Positions 25,916 through 34,840 are shown, counted from the first letter of the stretch. The stretch is DNA of 64,000 bases from Nannocystis sp. (GCF_016714285.1 NZ_JADJNN010000042.1:186001-250000), one strand, 5' to 3'. The notes: generated by a model from the letters alone, not told the origin. Program-made: numbers and translations.

Positions 25916-26413
25916 ACGACTATCCTCCATATTGTCTGCTGGTCGAGAGTTCCCGCGCCATACCGCCCATCGTGTCGAATCTATCAGAATCTGGCGCGAT
26001 GGGCGATCGGAGCCGTCACCCGCCCTGGAGTGTCTCCAGGCGCTGAAATTGAAGGCGCGGCAGGTCATGGGCGTGACCATGGCCCCAGGGATGCGAGGCG
26101 CACGATCGCTTCGGCCGAATAAGCGCGGTCGTACTGTCGAGGATATCCCCCGGGCCCGGCGCTGACGATTACGCGTCTCTTACGCCTGGTGAGCGCCCGC
26201 GGGGCCGGCCGGGGTCGCCAGTTCGCCGGTGGTGGCGGCCGTGGCGTCGCCGGTCGAGGTCGGCGTCGTGGGGGGCAGCGCCGTGGTGGTGGTGCGGCGC
26301 GAGCGTGCCTCCGCGGTCCGACGGGCGCGTGGGCCTGGCCTGCGCCGAGAAGCGCCGCAATCGCGGCGCCGTGGCGCTTGCGCTCCGCGCCTGTGTGGCC
26401 GCACCATCGGCCG

Positions 26414-26770
26414 ATGCTCCGTCGGTCAGCGATCGTCGCAATGCTCAGCGTCTCCACGCTCGCGGCTGGCTGTGTCTATCACGTCGCCAATTGCGACCTG
26501 CCCGCGGAGCCGTTCGCGCTCGACGAGGAGCTCACGGCGCGGGAGGTCGACCGGTTGATCACGGAGAACCACGTGATCGACCGCAACAACCTCGAGTGCG
26601 AGGTCGTGTGCGAGTCGATCTACCTCGATCAGCACCCGGAGGGGGCGGCCACCACCGTCGATAGCTGCACGCTGAAGTTCGACGGTGAGTTCAGCGGCGA
26701 TCCCGAGGAGGTGGTCGGCTCGCTGCTGTGTGACGGTCGCGGGATCCCGCAGTTTTGCAAGGACGGCTAG
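26414..26770 (+). CDS. Small Cys-rich lipoprotein
   Basis: The 118-residue protein has a signal peptide with lipobox Leu-Ala-Ala-Gly-Cys and five further cysteines in the mature part (CDLP, CEVVCESIYL, CTLKF, LLCDG, FCKDG), likely disulphide-bonded. ATG 26414 is chosen by the signal peptide; the longer open frame upstream is Arg/Gly-rich and not protein-like. The function is unknown. It converges with the POTRA lipoprotein gene. Confidence 0.7.
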   Translation: MLRRSAIVAMLSVSTLAAGCVYHVANCDLPAEPFALDEELTAREVDRLITENHVIDRNNLECEVVCESIYLDQHPEGAATTVDSCTLKFDGEFSGDPEEVVGSLLCDGRGIPQFCKDG

Positions 26771-26800
26771 CCCCACGGCGGCGCCTGACGCTCGCGCTGA

Positions 26801-27898
26801 TCAGTTCGAGATCTCGATCGTCAGGTCGATCGCCTTGCGCTTGCGGTCGATCTCCGTGATCGGCGTGATGTTCGGCGGGCCGCTGCGCTCGCGGTGGAGG
26901 ATGCGGATCTTCTCGAGGCCCTCGGCGACGCGCGAGCGGTTGAAGGGCTGGCCCCGGCGTACGCCGAGCAGCAGCTCGTACTCGCGGACGGGGAGCAGCA
27001 GGGCGCCGCGGACGGTGAGCTTGCCGAGGCGGAGGGTGTCGCCCTCGCGCAGCTCGTAGGTCGCGGAGATCGTGGCGCCGTCGGGCGAGCGGACCTCGGA
27101 GGCGGTGGCGAACTCGGCGTCGAGGTTGCCGAGGTCCTGGTAGCGGGCGAGCACGCCGAGGCGGGCGGCGTCGAGGCCGGCACCGGTGAATGGCTGGCCG
27201 ACGGCGACACCGTGGCTGCGAAACAGGGCCGTGAGCTCGGCGGTGCCGAGCTTCTTGTTGCCGCGCAGGGTGAGCGCGCCCAGCTTGACCTGCGGGCCCT
27301 CGGTGACCTTGAGGATGACGTCGACGCGGTCCTCGCCGGCGGCGACGATCTGCGTGTCGACGGTGGCGTCGAGGTAGGCCTGGCTGACGAGCTCGGCGCG
27401 CAGCTCCTCGGCGAGCTTCGTGAGGGTGGTGGGGTCCTGCGGCACGTCCTTGATGCCGGCGAGGCGGATGCGCCAGCGCGGGGTGTAGAGGATCGAGCCG
27501 CCCTCGAGGCTGACGCTGGCGACGCGCGGGAGCTCGCGGATGCGATAGCGGAGGGCGACGCCGCCGGCTTGCGGCCGGGCGTCCACCTGGATGTCGGCCA
27601 TGCCGCGCAGGCGCCACAGCGCGTGCACATCGCGGGCGATGACCGCGGGATCGTAGGCGGCGCCGATGGTCGCGCTCAGCGCGGCGCTCACGTCGGCGCT
27701 GCGCGACGTGCCGCTGACATCGATCGCCACGATCGGGCCGCGCAGCGACTCGGGGGTCGGCGGCGGCGTGTCGACCCGCGGGGTCGGCGAGCTCGCGGGC
27801 GGTGGTGTCGGCGCGAGGGTCGGCTTGCACGCGAGGCACGCGATGCACGCGAGGATGCACGCCGCGTGGCGAGCAGCGGTCGTTCGGCGGGCGGTCAC
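26801..27898 (-). CDS. POTRA-repeat lipoprotein (BamA/TamA-like, no barrel)
   Basis: The 365-residue product has a signal peptide with lipobox Leu-Ala-Cys near 24, a Pro/Thr linker, then at least three POTRA-like repeats (VDVILKVTEGPQVKLGALTLRGNKKL is cut here by family style; similar units recur at RIRELPRVASVSLEGG and ELREGDTLRLGKLTVRG). POTRA domains chaperone outer-membrane proteins and normally precede a beta-barrel. Here the protein stops after the repeats, so it cannot itself form an insertase. It is overlapped by four bases with a SurA-like chaperone gene, which supports a shared role in periplasmic handling of outer-membrane proteins. Confidence 0.72.
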   Translation of the reverse strand: MTARRTTAARHAACILACIACLACKPTLAPTPPPASSPTPRVDTPPPTPESLRGPIVAIDVSGTSRSADVSAALSATIGAAYDPAVIARDVHALWRLRGMADIQVDARPQAGGVALRYRIRELPRVASVSLEGGSILYTPRWRIRLAGIKDVPQDPTTLTKLAEELRAELVSQAYLDATVDTQIVAAGEDRVDVILKVTEGPQVKLGALTLRGNKKLGTAELTALFRSHGVAVGQPFTGAGLDAARLGVLARYQDLGNLDAEFATASEVRSPDGATISATYELREGDTLRLGKLTVRGALLLPVREYELLLGVRRGQPFNRSRVAEGLEKIRILHRERSGPPNITPITEIDRKRKAIDLTIEISN

Positions 27899-28536
27899 AG
27901 GCGCAGCTCCACGTGGGCGTTGCGGCGGGCCTCGCCGAGCCAGCGGGCGGTCGCCTCGCTCATGGCGCGCTCGAACAGGACGGCGCGCAGGTGCTCGAGC
28001 TCACCGGCGGACTCGCCGAGCGCCGGGTTCTTCGCCTTCTCGGCGGCGTACGCGGCCTGCACGGCCGCGTCGGAGATCGTGACGCTGGCGGCGAACAGGA
28101 GCGAGATCAGCTTGAAGCGGAGCAGCTGGCGGTGGAGGTCCTGCCGGTACTCGGCCATGGTCCAGCCGCCGTCGGCGACGGCCCGGGCGAAGCCGGCGTC
28201 GTCGAGCTTGTTGAAGTCACGGATCTGGGTGACAGCGGCGTCGATCTGGCTGTCGTCGATCGTGATGGCCAGGCTGGCGGCCGTCTGGGCGACCAGCCGC
28301 TCCTCGACGATGGTCTGCAGGGTCTCGCGGGGGAGGGTCGCCTGGCGGCGTTCGCGTTCGCCGGGGTCCGCGAGCTGGCCCAGCGCGACGCGGGCCTGGG
28401 CGACGCGACGCTCGAGCTCGCTGGCCAGCACGACGTCGTCATCGACGACGGCGACCACGCGCTCGACGAGGAGCCAGCCGTCGGGCGCCGTCGCGGCGGC
28501 GCTGCCGAGCCACAGGGCGAGGATCCACGGGTGCAT
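27895..28536 (-). CDS. SurA N-domain-like periplasmic chaperone, no PPIase domain
   Basis: A signal peptide precedes VERVVAVVDDDVVLASELERR, the start of the SurA chaperone core. It continues through LPRETLQTIVEERLVAQTA and a helical region to a C-terminal ELEHLRAVLFERAMSEATARWLGEARRNAHVEL, which matches the C-terminal helix and strand of SurA. The parvulin isomerase domains are absent (213 residues against about 430). ATG 28536 starts the signal peptide; ATG 28554 is possible. It is the first gene of a two-gene operon with the POTRA lipoprotein, joined by an ATGA overlap. Confidence 0.75.
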   Translation of the reverse strand: MHPWILALWLGSAAATAPDGWLLVERVVAVVDDDVVLASELERRVAQARVALGQLADPGERERRQATLPRETLQTIVEERLVAQTAASLAITIDDSQIDAAVTQIRDFNKLDDAGFARAVADGGWTMAEYRQDLHRQLLRFKLISLLFAASVTISDAAVQAAYAAEKAKNPALGESAGELEHLRAVLFERAMSEATARWLGEARRNAHVELRL

Positions 28537-28711
28537 GCAGACGCACGGTATCACGGCCCGGCGCGCACGGCCGAGCGCGGGTTCACGTCCGTCACTGCGG
28601 CGGCGAGCAGCGATCGTCGGGCGTCGCCGGCATCGACGTTGACGCCGTCACGGACGAATGATGGCGACGTCGCTACCCGAGCCCACGCTGCTCACGAGAC
28701 CCCATGTATGC

Positions 28712-28746
28712 CGGTTGCTCTGCCAGCTGAGCTACAGTGGGATCGG
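28712..28746 (-). tRNA. tRNA-like 5' fragment (D-arm)
   Basis: On the minus strand the sequence reads TAGCTCAGCTGGCAGAGCA, a textbook tRNA D-arm with a four-pair stem and GG in the loop. The following bases do not fold into an anticodon arm (two G-G clashes) and no T-arm occurs where expected. This is a fragment or decayed tRNA, not a working gene. Confidence 0.35.
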
Positions 28747-28756
28747 CGTACCTGGG

Positions 28757-28784
28757 GGCCGGCGCGTGGGGACACGCGCCGGCC
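28757..28784. terminator. Strong GC hairpin between tRNA-like fragments
   Basis: A perfect 12-bp inverted repeat (left arm 28757-28768, right arm 28773-28784) encloses a four-base loop. There is no T-run after it on either strand. It may act as a terminator or a processing hairpin. Confidence 0.45.
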
Positions 28785-28814
28785 CGGTAAACCGCCCCGG
28801 GGCGACGTGAGGGC

Positions 28815-28852
28815 GTGCGATGGGACTCGAACCCAAAACCTCCTGAGTCACG
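28815..28852 (-). tRNA. tRNA-like 3' fragment (T-arm)
   Basis: The minus strand reads GGGTTCGAGTCCCA, the T-arm consensus, preceded by an ACTCAGGAGG stretch like the 3' side of an anticodon loop. A GGGCGTG / CACGCCC pair encloses the block, but the distance is far too short for a whole tRNA and no D-arm is seen upstream. The order of this T-arm and the D-arm at 28712 is reversed relative to one tRNA. It is most likely a decayed tRNA remnant. Confidence 0.4.
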
Positions 28853-28888
28853 CCCGCTGCGACCGATGCTACGAGCATTCCACCTTGC

Positions 28889-30367
28889 TCAGCGGTCCGT
28901 CGTCGTGCCGGAGCTCTTCTCGTTGAACCGATAGAGCGCCACCGTCCGCGGCGTGCTGGAGATCATCACGGCCAGGCGGACTTCGTCGCCGCGGCGGGTC
29001 CAGCCGAGTGGCCAGGCGTCGGCGTCGAGCGTGGCGACGATCGTCCCGTCGATCCGCCGGACCACCGCGTGGTTCGGCGGACCCGAGCTGCTCGCGGGCA
29101 GGTGAACTCGGTCGACCACCACGGGCGCCGGCAGGATCGACGGGATCACCTGACCGGTGTGATCGCGGTCCTGCTCGCTGTTCGTCGTGCTGACCGAGCC
29201 GTCCGCTGCGACCGCGATCGCTCCGTTCGGATCGAGGGTCGTCGTGGTGACGACCTGTCCTGTGCCCTCGTCGAGGACGAGCAGCGGCGTCGGCTTGTCC
29301 TGCCGATATGAGAGATCGGCCAGATCGGTCAGGCGAGCCCGCCGGGGCACCGCCAGCGCACCGGCCGGCAGCTTCACCTGCCAGCGCCAGGTGTTCGTCG
29401 CCGGGTCGAGGAGCGCGGCGGAGCTCGGGCTGTCCACGAAGATCCCCCCGCCCTCGTCGCCGACCCACAGCACCCGGCGCACCGCCGCGACTTTTCGGGC
29501 CCCGCGGACCTCGCCTGTGCGGCACGCGAACAGCGAGAGCACCTCGTTCTCGACCGCGAAGCACCACGTCCCGCCCGGGCTCATCCCGAAGCGCTCGTTC
29601 GAGCAGAAGCGGCAAGCGACCGCGGCGGAGCTCCACACGCGCGCCCCGTCCTGCACGTTCACCCCGAACGCCCTGTGCCCGCCCGCGGCCGCGGAGTCGT
29701 CGGAGAGGTACACCACGACCTCGCCCGCGCGGCCCACGAGGTCGACGTCGAAGCCCCAGCACCCGCTCGACGCTCCGCCGTCGGGGTCGCTCTCGTGGTG
29801 GATCTGCCCCTCGATCGGTGCGCCGAGCGGCCGCCCCATATCGCAGTCGACCAGCTGCATGCTGCACTGCCCCCGCAGCCCGCAGGCCCCGTCCCGCGTC
29901 CACAGGAACAGGCGATCCTCGAGCTCGACGTCATGGCGCGTAGCGACGCGGCCGTCGTGCAGGTCGAGCGCGACCAGCCGACCCGGGCGACGCACGAGCA
30001 CCCGCGGCGCCCCTGGCAGCCGCTGGATCAGCTCGGCCCCTGGCTTGGTCGGTCCCAGCTGCGCGCGCCACACCTCGACTCCGTCGAGCTCGCGGGCCAC
30101 CACGCTCCCGTCGTCCGCGAGCGCGATCAGCCGATCGCCTGCCACGATCGCGTCGACCACCGTGAACCGCTGCGCTCCGTCGGACGCCGGCGGGGCCACC
30201 GTCGCCGGGCCCTCCACCGCGGAGCGGACTCCGGAGCGCGGCGCCGATGGTTCATGTCGAAGCTCCTCCGGCGCACGCGAGCACCCGCCCGCGGACGCGA
30301 CCCAGCACGCGAGCAGGATCGTATGAACGGACGCGCAGCGCACTCGGACAGCCATTCGCCGCAGCAT
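28889..30367 (-). CDS. Exported lipoprotein, PQQ-like beta-propeller
   Basis: The 492-residue protein has a signal peptide with lipobox (Ser-Ala-Gly-Gly-Cys). A propeller-like body follows with repeated strand patterns such as LIALADDGSVVARELDG and RLVALDLHDGRVATRHD, the style of quinoprotein-like repeats. Several Cys pairs (CGLRGQC, CRFC) may form disulphides. It is probably a periplasmic scaffold or binding protein. The function is unknown. A truncated gene upstream overlaps its first 116 bases. Confidence 0.72.
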   Translation of the reverse strand: MLRRMAVRVRCASVHTILLACWVASAGGCSRAPEELRHEPSAPRSGVRSAVEGPATVAPPASDGAQRFTVVDAIVAGDRLIALADDGSVVARELDGVEVWRAQLGPTKPGAELIQRLPGAPRVLVRRPGRLVALDLHDGRVATRHDVELEDRLFLWTRDGACGLRGQCSMQLVDCDMGRPLGAPIEGQIHHESDPDGGASSGCWGFDVDLVGRAGEVVVYLSDDSAAAGGHRAFGVNVQDGARVWSSAAVACRFCSNERFGMSPGGTWCFAVENEVLSLFACRTGEVRGARKVAAVRRVLWVGDEGGGIFVDSPSSAALLDPATNTWRWQVKLPAGALAVPRRARLTDLADLSYRQDKPTPLLVLDEGTGQVVTTTTLDPNGAIAVAADGSVSTTNSEQDRDHTGQVIPSILPAPVVVDRVHLPASSSGPPNHAVVRRIDGTIVATLDADAWPLGWTRRGDEVRLAVMISSTPRTVALYRFNEKSSGTTTDR

Positions 30368-30986
30368 AGTACAGGTACCCGCCCACGACGCGATGCCGTC
30401 GAGGCGGCGCTGCGGGGCTACTGCGGCCTCGGCAGCGCCGCGCCCCGGGCCGCACGCCGCGGCCGCGCAGCGGCGAGTCGTCCTGCGGGGAGCCGCCGGC
30501 GAACGGTGGATCCCGCGACTCCGGGCGGACGACGCCGCTGGGGTCGAGGTAATGCAGGGTCGTGGCCCATTCCGACTGCGCCAGGTTGCGCGCGTATTGC
30601 TCGATCTCCCACGAGCGGCCCGGACGACCGCGGCTAAACGACATGATGGCGATCGGCGCGTGCGCCAGGGCGAGCGACCAGAACGTGCGGGAAGTGCGGT
30701 GATAATCGACGGACAGGACGCCGTGGCCGAGGCCCCAGTGGAGGGTCTTGCGGTCCGGATCTTGCCAGCCGATCGGGGCGGGGAAGGTCGGCGAACAGGC
30801 GATGACGTCGTAGCCCGAGCCCCGGTAATCGCTCTGGAGCTCCCGCCACTTCCACAGCATGCCGCGACGCGCCGGGATGCCGATGTCCGTGGGCGGCCAG
30901 TAGCCGAACAGGAGCACGAGTCGCCGCGTGTCTGGCGTGGTCGTCACGACGGCGATGTTACTGCCTTCGCGCCCCGTCGGGGCCAC
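30252..30986 (-). CDS. 3'-truncated gene related to exported pyroglutamyl-peptidase-like proteins
   Basis: The first 150 residues (LLFGYWPPTDIG, GYDVIACSPTFP, VDYHRTS, APIAIMSFSRG, SWEIEQYARN) match the N-terminal part of a family of about 250 residues seen in related myxobacteria. After about 30500 the protein becomes Arg/Gly-rich and reads through the start of the next gene, so the normal C-terminus is missing. It is probably a pseudogene created by deletion or a frameshift. The family assignment is from memory and of moderate certainty. Confidence 0.5.
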   Translation of the reverse strand: MAPTGREGSNIAVVTTTPDTRRLVLLFGYWPPTDIGIPARRGMLWKWRELQSDYRGSGYDVIACSPTFPAPIGWQDPDRKTLHWGLGHGVLSVDYHRTSRTFWSLALAHAPIAIMSFSRGRPGRSWEIEQYARNLAQSEWATTLHYLDPSGVVRPESRDPPFAGGSPQDDSPLRGRGVRPGARRCRGRSSPAAPPRRHRVVGGYLYYAAANGCPSALRVRSYDPARVLGRVRGRVLACAGGAST

Positions 30987-31271
30987 TCAGGCGGCGTGGG
31001 CGGCGACCGGCGCAGTGGCGACGGGCAACTCCGCGACGTCGCCGCGATCGAGCGCAAAGTCGAGGCCCTCGGCTTCCACGACGCGGAGCGCGACCGCATC
31101 GTCCGCGCCGTCGTCCCCTACGCCGAGGCAGTCGCTCGCGGCGGCGGCGATCCTCCGCGAGGCCCGCGCGGCCTCACCCAGGTGCCCGCCGAGCGCCGCA
31201 ACGGCTGAGCGCGCTGCAGGGTGGGGTGTAAGTCCCGCGTAAGGGCCCACGCAGGGGGTCGCGTCGCTCAT
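30987..31271 (-). CDS. Small hypothetical protein (94 aa)
   Basis: The product is Ala-rich and acidic, with two likely helices (AARSAVAALGGHLGEAAR, and DAVALRVVEAEGLDFALD) and two cysteines, and no signal peptide. Codon third positions are strongly G/C, consistent with real coding. It is divergent from the exported protein gene at 31308 with 36 bp between starts. I do not recognise the family. Confidence 0.5.
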   Translation of the reverse strand: MSDATPCVGPYAGLTPHPAARSAVAALGGHLGEAARASRRIAAAASDCLGVGDDGADDAVALRVVEAEGLDFALDRGDVAELPVATAPVAAHAA

Positions 31272-31307
31272 GTCACGTCCGCCGCGTCGCGGACAGGAGC
31301 ACCCGCC

Positions 31308-32045
31308 ATGTCGCCACGAGTCCTGTTGACTGTCCTCACCCTCGCCACCACCCTCGCGCCATCGTCGCGCGCCAGCGCCGACCCGGATCTGGACTACGCC
31401 CCGATCGAGGGCGACGAGCAGGCCTCCGCGGCGAAGGGCAGCCCGCACAAGGTGAAGACCTCGGGGTCGCGGATCGAGATCGACTTCGATCCGAAGCTGT
31501 CCGATAAGGTCAGCGCCGAATGCACCGAGATCGGACATCTTCAGTTCATCCAGATGTGGGCGGTCTACACCGACCGCTGGCGCCTCGTGAAGCCGAGCGA
31601 GGTCCGGGCCAAGGACGCCTGGCTCGACGCGACGCTGTCCGACGCGGGCCACGCGGTGGACACCTGCCGCGGCGCCGATCCGGTGTATCAGGACCCGGAG
31701 AATCGGGGCAGCAGCGCCGGCACGCACGCGACCATGGAGGACCTGCCGAATCTGCAGCAGTCGGACCTCGCGCCGTACCACCCGGAGACCAACAAGGAGG
31801 GCTGGGCGAAGATGGTGTGGCGCTTCCGGACCTACGCGTACTGCGTGTCGGGTGCGGCGAAGGGGACCTGGTACGAGGGGCTCGCGTGGACCTGGGAGGT
31901 GTACGCGAACCAGGTGAAGCCGGGCGACGGCGTGGGCACCTCGGCCTTCGTCACGGATATGCCGGTGCCGGAGGCCGACGCCTCGGTGCGTCAGGCGCTC
32001 GAGCGCTACCGGGCGGCGCCGCGGCACTTCATGTGCCGCGCGTAG
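31308..32045 (+). CDS. Exported protein of unknown function
   Basis: ATG 31308 follows AGGAG and starts a Sec-type signal peptide cleaved after Ser-Ala near residue 24. The 245-residue protein has a beta-rich central part (HLQFIQMWAVYTDRWRLVKPS), a histidine and proline segment (DLAPYHPETNKEGWAKMVW), three or four cysteines and many aromatic residues, suggesting a compact secreted domain. No catalytic motif is recognised. Confidence 0.65.
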   Translation: MSPRVLLTVLTLATTLAPSSRASADPDLDYAPIEGDEQASAAKGSPHKVKTSGSRIEIDFDPKLSDKVSAECTEIGHLQFIQMWAVYTDRWRLVKPSEVRAKDAWLDATLSDAGHAVDTCRGADPVYQDPENRGSSAGTHATMEDLPNLQQSDLAPYHPETNKEGWAKMVWRFRTYAYCVSGAAKGTWYEGLAWTWEVYANQVKPGDGVGTSAFVTDMPVPEADASVRQALERYRAAPRHFMCRA

Positions 32046-32067
32046 ATCTGAACCACCCTGGCAGCAC

Positions 32068-34257
32068 CTAAGCCGACGATCGCGCGAGCGGGCGCTGGCG
32101 GGCGGCGTCGCGGGTGGCGACGACGCCGAGCTGGACCAGGCGGGCAGCGATCGCGGTGGGGCTGCGGCCGAAGCGGGCGGCGAGGCCCGCGAGGTCCTCG
32201 CGCGCGGCCCAGGCGGCGGCGAGCGCTTCGTCGTCGGCGGGGCGCCAGGGCTTGCGGACGCTGGGACGCTCGTCGGCCTCCGCGGGCGCGTTGCGGCGAA
32301 ATGCAGGCCGCGCCGACTCGTCGGGCGCGGCGGGCTTGTTGCGCGCGGCGAGGCCAGTGACGTCGCTGTCCGGTCGCGGGCGATGCTTCGGTTTGCCCGC
32401 GGGGCTCGCTCGCGGATCGCGATCGACGGGCCGTCGCTCGAGCGCGAGCTCCTCGATATAGCTGCTCGGAGATTGTTCGGGGATCTCGAGGCATACGCGC
32501 TCGCGGGCGCGGGTGAGGCCGACATAGAAGATCCGGCGCTCCTGCTCGGCCCAGTCGCTCTGGTCGATGCCGTGCGGATGATCGACGGTACCGGGGACCT
32601 GGCCGCGCTGGCCGGCGGGGCACAGGCCCTCGGCGAGGCGCGGTAGCAGCACGGCGCGCCACTCCTTGCCCTTGGCGCGGTGGATCGTCGAGACCCACAC
32701 GCATTGCTCGGGGGGCTGGCCGGCGCGCGGGTCGAGCTCGGTGAGGGCGCGCGCGGCGTCTGTGGGAGCGACGCCGAGGCCGTGGAGCAGGACGTGCACG
32801 GCGTGGAAGGTCGCGACCGATTGCTCGAGCTCGACGTCGGAGCGCTTGCGGGCGGCGAGCAGGGCCTCGATGTCCTCCTCGCGGGTGAGCAGGTCGAGGG
32901 CCTGGCCGGCGCTGCGGCAGCGACCCATGCGGTGCAGGAGGTCGGCGAGCGCGGCCATCGTGTCGATGGCGCCGGCGGGCTGCTCACAGCGGCGGGCCAG
33001 CTTGCTGTCCTTCAGGACAGCTCGCAGGCCGCGCTGCCCGAGCTGCTGGATCTGCTTATGAAAGGACTCCTTGCGGATGTAGCGGTCGGGGGCGTAGGCG
33101 AGGTTCCACGCGGCGTCGAAGTCGACGGGGGCGTCGCTGGTGGCGAAGTGGAGGTAGGCGAGGGCGAGCTCGGGGCCGCGGCCGCGGCGGAGCTGGTCGA
33201 TGTCCTCGGTCTCCATGGCGATGCGGCGGGCGGCGAGCTCGGCGAGGACAGCGACGCCCTGGGTGCGGCCGCGGTAAAGGACGGCGAGGTCGCGCGGGGC
33301 GTGGGCGTCGGCGAGGAGGGCCGCGAGGGCGCCGGGGACGTCGTCGATGCGGTCGATGCGACCGGGGTGCGGGCCCTCGCCGACGACGACCAGGGGGGCG
33401 CGGTCGGTGTTGTGGGCGATCAGCGACGAGGCGGCGGCGGCGATCGTGGGACCGAAGCGGAAGCTGTGCGACAGGGTGTAATTGCGGGCGGGGAGGCCGG
33501 CGAAGGTGCTGGCGAACTCGCGGAAGAATTTGGGGTGGGCGCCGGACCATTCATAGATCGCCTGGTCGGCGTCGCCGACGGCGGTGACCGTGGTGCGATC
33601 GTGCATGAGGCCGCGCAGGAGCGCGACGCGGGCTGGGTTGATGTCCTGGAATTCGTCGATGAGGAAATGATCGATCGCGCCGAGCAGGCGCGGGTGTTTA
33701 CGCAGGACGCCGACGGCGGTGTAGACCATGTCGGGGAAGTCGATCTGCAGGCGCGGGCCAGCGGCGCGCAGGGCCTCGAAGTCGCGGTAGGCGTCGACCA
33801 GCTGCGGCTGCTCCACGCAGGCGGCGCGGGCGGGCGGGACCAGGTGGGCCTTCCAGAAGAAGACGGCGGCGGCGAGGTCGTCGGGGCTGTCGATCGTGCG
33901 GTGATACTTGCGGTGGACAGCGTGGGCCCAGTCTCGGCTGCGGTGGGCGGCGACCTCGAGCGGGCGGGTGAGCAGGCCCCGGCGCTCGGCGACGCGGAGG
34001 ACCTCGAGGCCGAGCGCGTCGAATGTGGTGACCTTGACGCCGTCGACCCCGGCGGCGGCGAGGCGGGCGGCGAAGGTCTCCTGGATGGCCTTGTTGAACA
34101 TCACGACGCGCAGGCGGCGAGGGTCCAGGCCCTGCGCATGCAGCTCGGTGACGCGGCCGACCAGGGTGGTGGTCTTGCCGGCGCCGGGGACGGCGTGGAC
34201 CAGGGCATGCGCGTCGAGCGGGTGGGCCAGGATGGCGCGCTCCGGGGTCCAGTGCAT
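32068..34257 (-). CDS. UvrD/PcrA-like superfamily 1 helicase with extra C-terminal HTH-like domain
   Basis: The 729-residue protein has the SF1 helicase motifs in order: Walker A VPGAGKTTT, motif II LIDEFQDIN, motif III VGDADQAIYEW, motif IV-like ARNYTLSHSFR, motif V VSTIHRAKGKEW and motif VI IFYVGLTRARERV. Such enzymes unwind DNA during repair or recombination. After a basic, Pro-rich linker the last 55 residues (KPWRPADDEALAAAW..LAARFGRSPTAIAARLVQLG) look like a SANT/Myb-type helical domain, uncommon in this family, which could target it to DNA or a partner. Confidence 0.85.
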   Translation of the reverse strand: MHWTPERAILAHPLDAHALVHAVPGAGKTTTLVGRVTELHAQGLDPRRLRVVMFNKAIQETFAARLAAAGVDGVKVTTFDALGLEVLRVAERRGLLTRPLEVAAHRSRDWAHAVHRKYHRTIDSPDDLAAAVFFWKAHLVPPARAACVEQPQLVDAYRDFEALRAAGPRLQIDFPDMVYTAVGVLRKHPRLLGAIDHFLIDEFQDINPARVALLRGLMHDRTTVTAVGDADQAIYEWSGAHPKFFREFASTFAGLPARNYTLSHSFRFGPTIAAAASSLIAHNTDRAPLVVVGEGPHPGRIDRIDDVPGALAALLADAHAPRDLAVLYRGRTQGVAVLAELAARRIAMETEDIDQLRRGRGPELALAYLHFATSDAPVDFDAAWNLAYAPDRYIRKESFHKQIQQLGQRGLRAVLKDSKLARRCEQPAGAIDTMAALADLLHRMGRCRSAGQALDLLTREEDIEALLAARKRSDVELEQSVATFHAVHVLLHGLGVAPTDAARALTELDPRAGQPPEQCVWVSTIHRAKGKEWRAVLLPRLAEGLCPAGQRGQVPGTVDHPHGIDQSDWAEQERRIFYVGLTRARERVCLEIPEQSPSSYIEELALERRPVDRDPRASPAGKPKHRPRPDSDVTGLAARNKPAAPDESARPAFRRNAPAEADERPSVRKPWRPADDEALAAAWAAREDLAGLAARFGRSPTAIAARLVQLGVVATRDAARQRPLARSSA

Positions 34258-34359
34258 GCGGGGCGCAAGCTACTGCGGCGGCGGATCGAGGGCAAGCTCT
34301 GGGCGCATGGATCATCACGCCGCGCGTCTGGCCGATCGGAACGCGGGGTCGGTCGCCGG

Positions 34360-34716
34360 TCAGGGGCAGGTGGCGGGGGACACGACGCAGCCGGTGAACC
34401 AGCTGGCGAAGTCCCGGCATTCGGCCAGGAGGTCGGGATCGAGGGTCTTGTCGCAATTGAGGAAGAATGCGGGTTGCTTCAAGGTGCAGCTGCGGGCGAC
34501 GCCCCAATCCCGATCGCTGCACGACCCGATGCAGGAGACGTCGCATTCGCCCTCGAGCCACATGGCCGTCCCGTCGCCGCGGAGGTACACGCGATCGTCG
34601 AAATCGGGGTCGCCTTGGTTTGTGTGCACACGCAGGACGCCTGGCAGGTCGGCGCCGCCCTTAAGCCGCTGGTCCACGCGTCGCCGGGCCTCGTCGTGCG
34701 CCAGCTCGCCGTCCAT
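34360..34716 (-). CDS. Cys-rich domain, probably 5'-truncated exported protein
   Basis: The 118-residue frame from ATG 34716 carries a compact Cys-rich sequence: VLRVHTNQGDPDFDDRVYLRG, then CDVSCIGSCSDR, RSCTLKQPAF and CDKTLDPDLLAECRDF, ending SPATCP. The seven or more cysteines suggest disulphides and an exported location, but no signal peptide is in frame. The start region is probably damaged, because a different frame upstream begins at an ATG overlapping the methyltransferase stop. Confidence 0.5.
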   Translation of the reverse strand: MDGELAHDEARRRVDQRLKGGADLPGVLRVHTNQGDPDFDDRVYLRGDGTAMWLEGECDVSCIGSCSDRDWGVARSCTLKQPAFFLNCDKTLDPDLLAECRDFASWFTGCVVSPATCP

Positions 34717-34840
34717 CCGCTCCCACGACCTCGCCCCGGATGGGGCGTGGGGTCGCCTTGCCACACTCGGCCAGCATTGGCCTGTCCGATGAGCCTGAAG
34801 TGACGCTGTCGGCTGCGAGGCGTTAGCTGGGCCTCGGAGG

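Noticed and set aside
26180..26407. Small minus-strand gene before the Cys-rich lipoprotein
   Set aside because: Its second half looks like a Thr/Pro linker, but there is no ribosome site or signal peptide and the first half is Arg-rich. There is not enough support.
28700..28870. A permuted tRNA gene (3' half before 5' half)
   Set aside because: The acceptor ends of the two halves do not pair, and the anticodon stem clashes. Decayed fragments are a better explanation.
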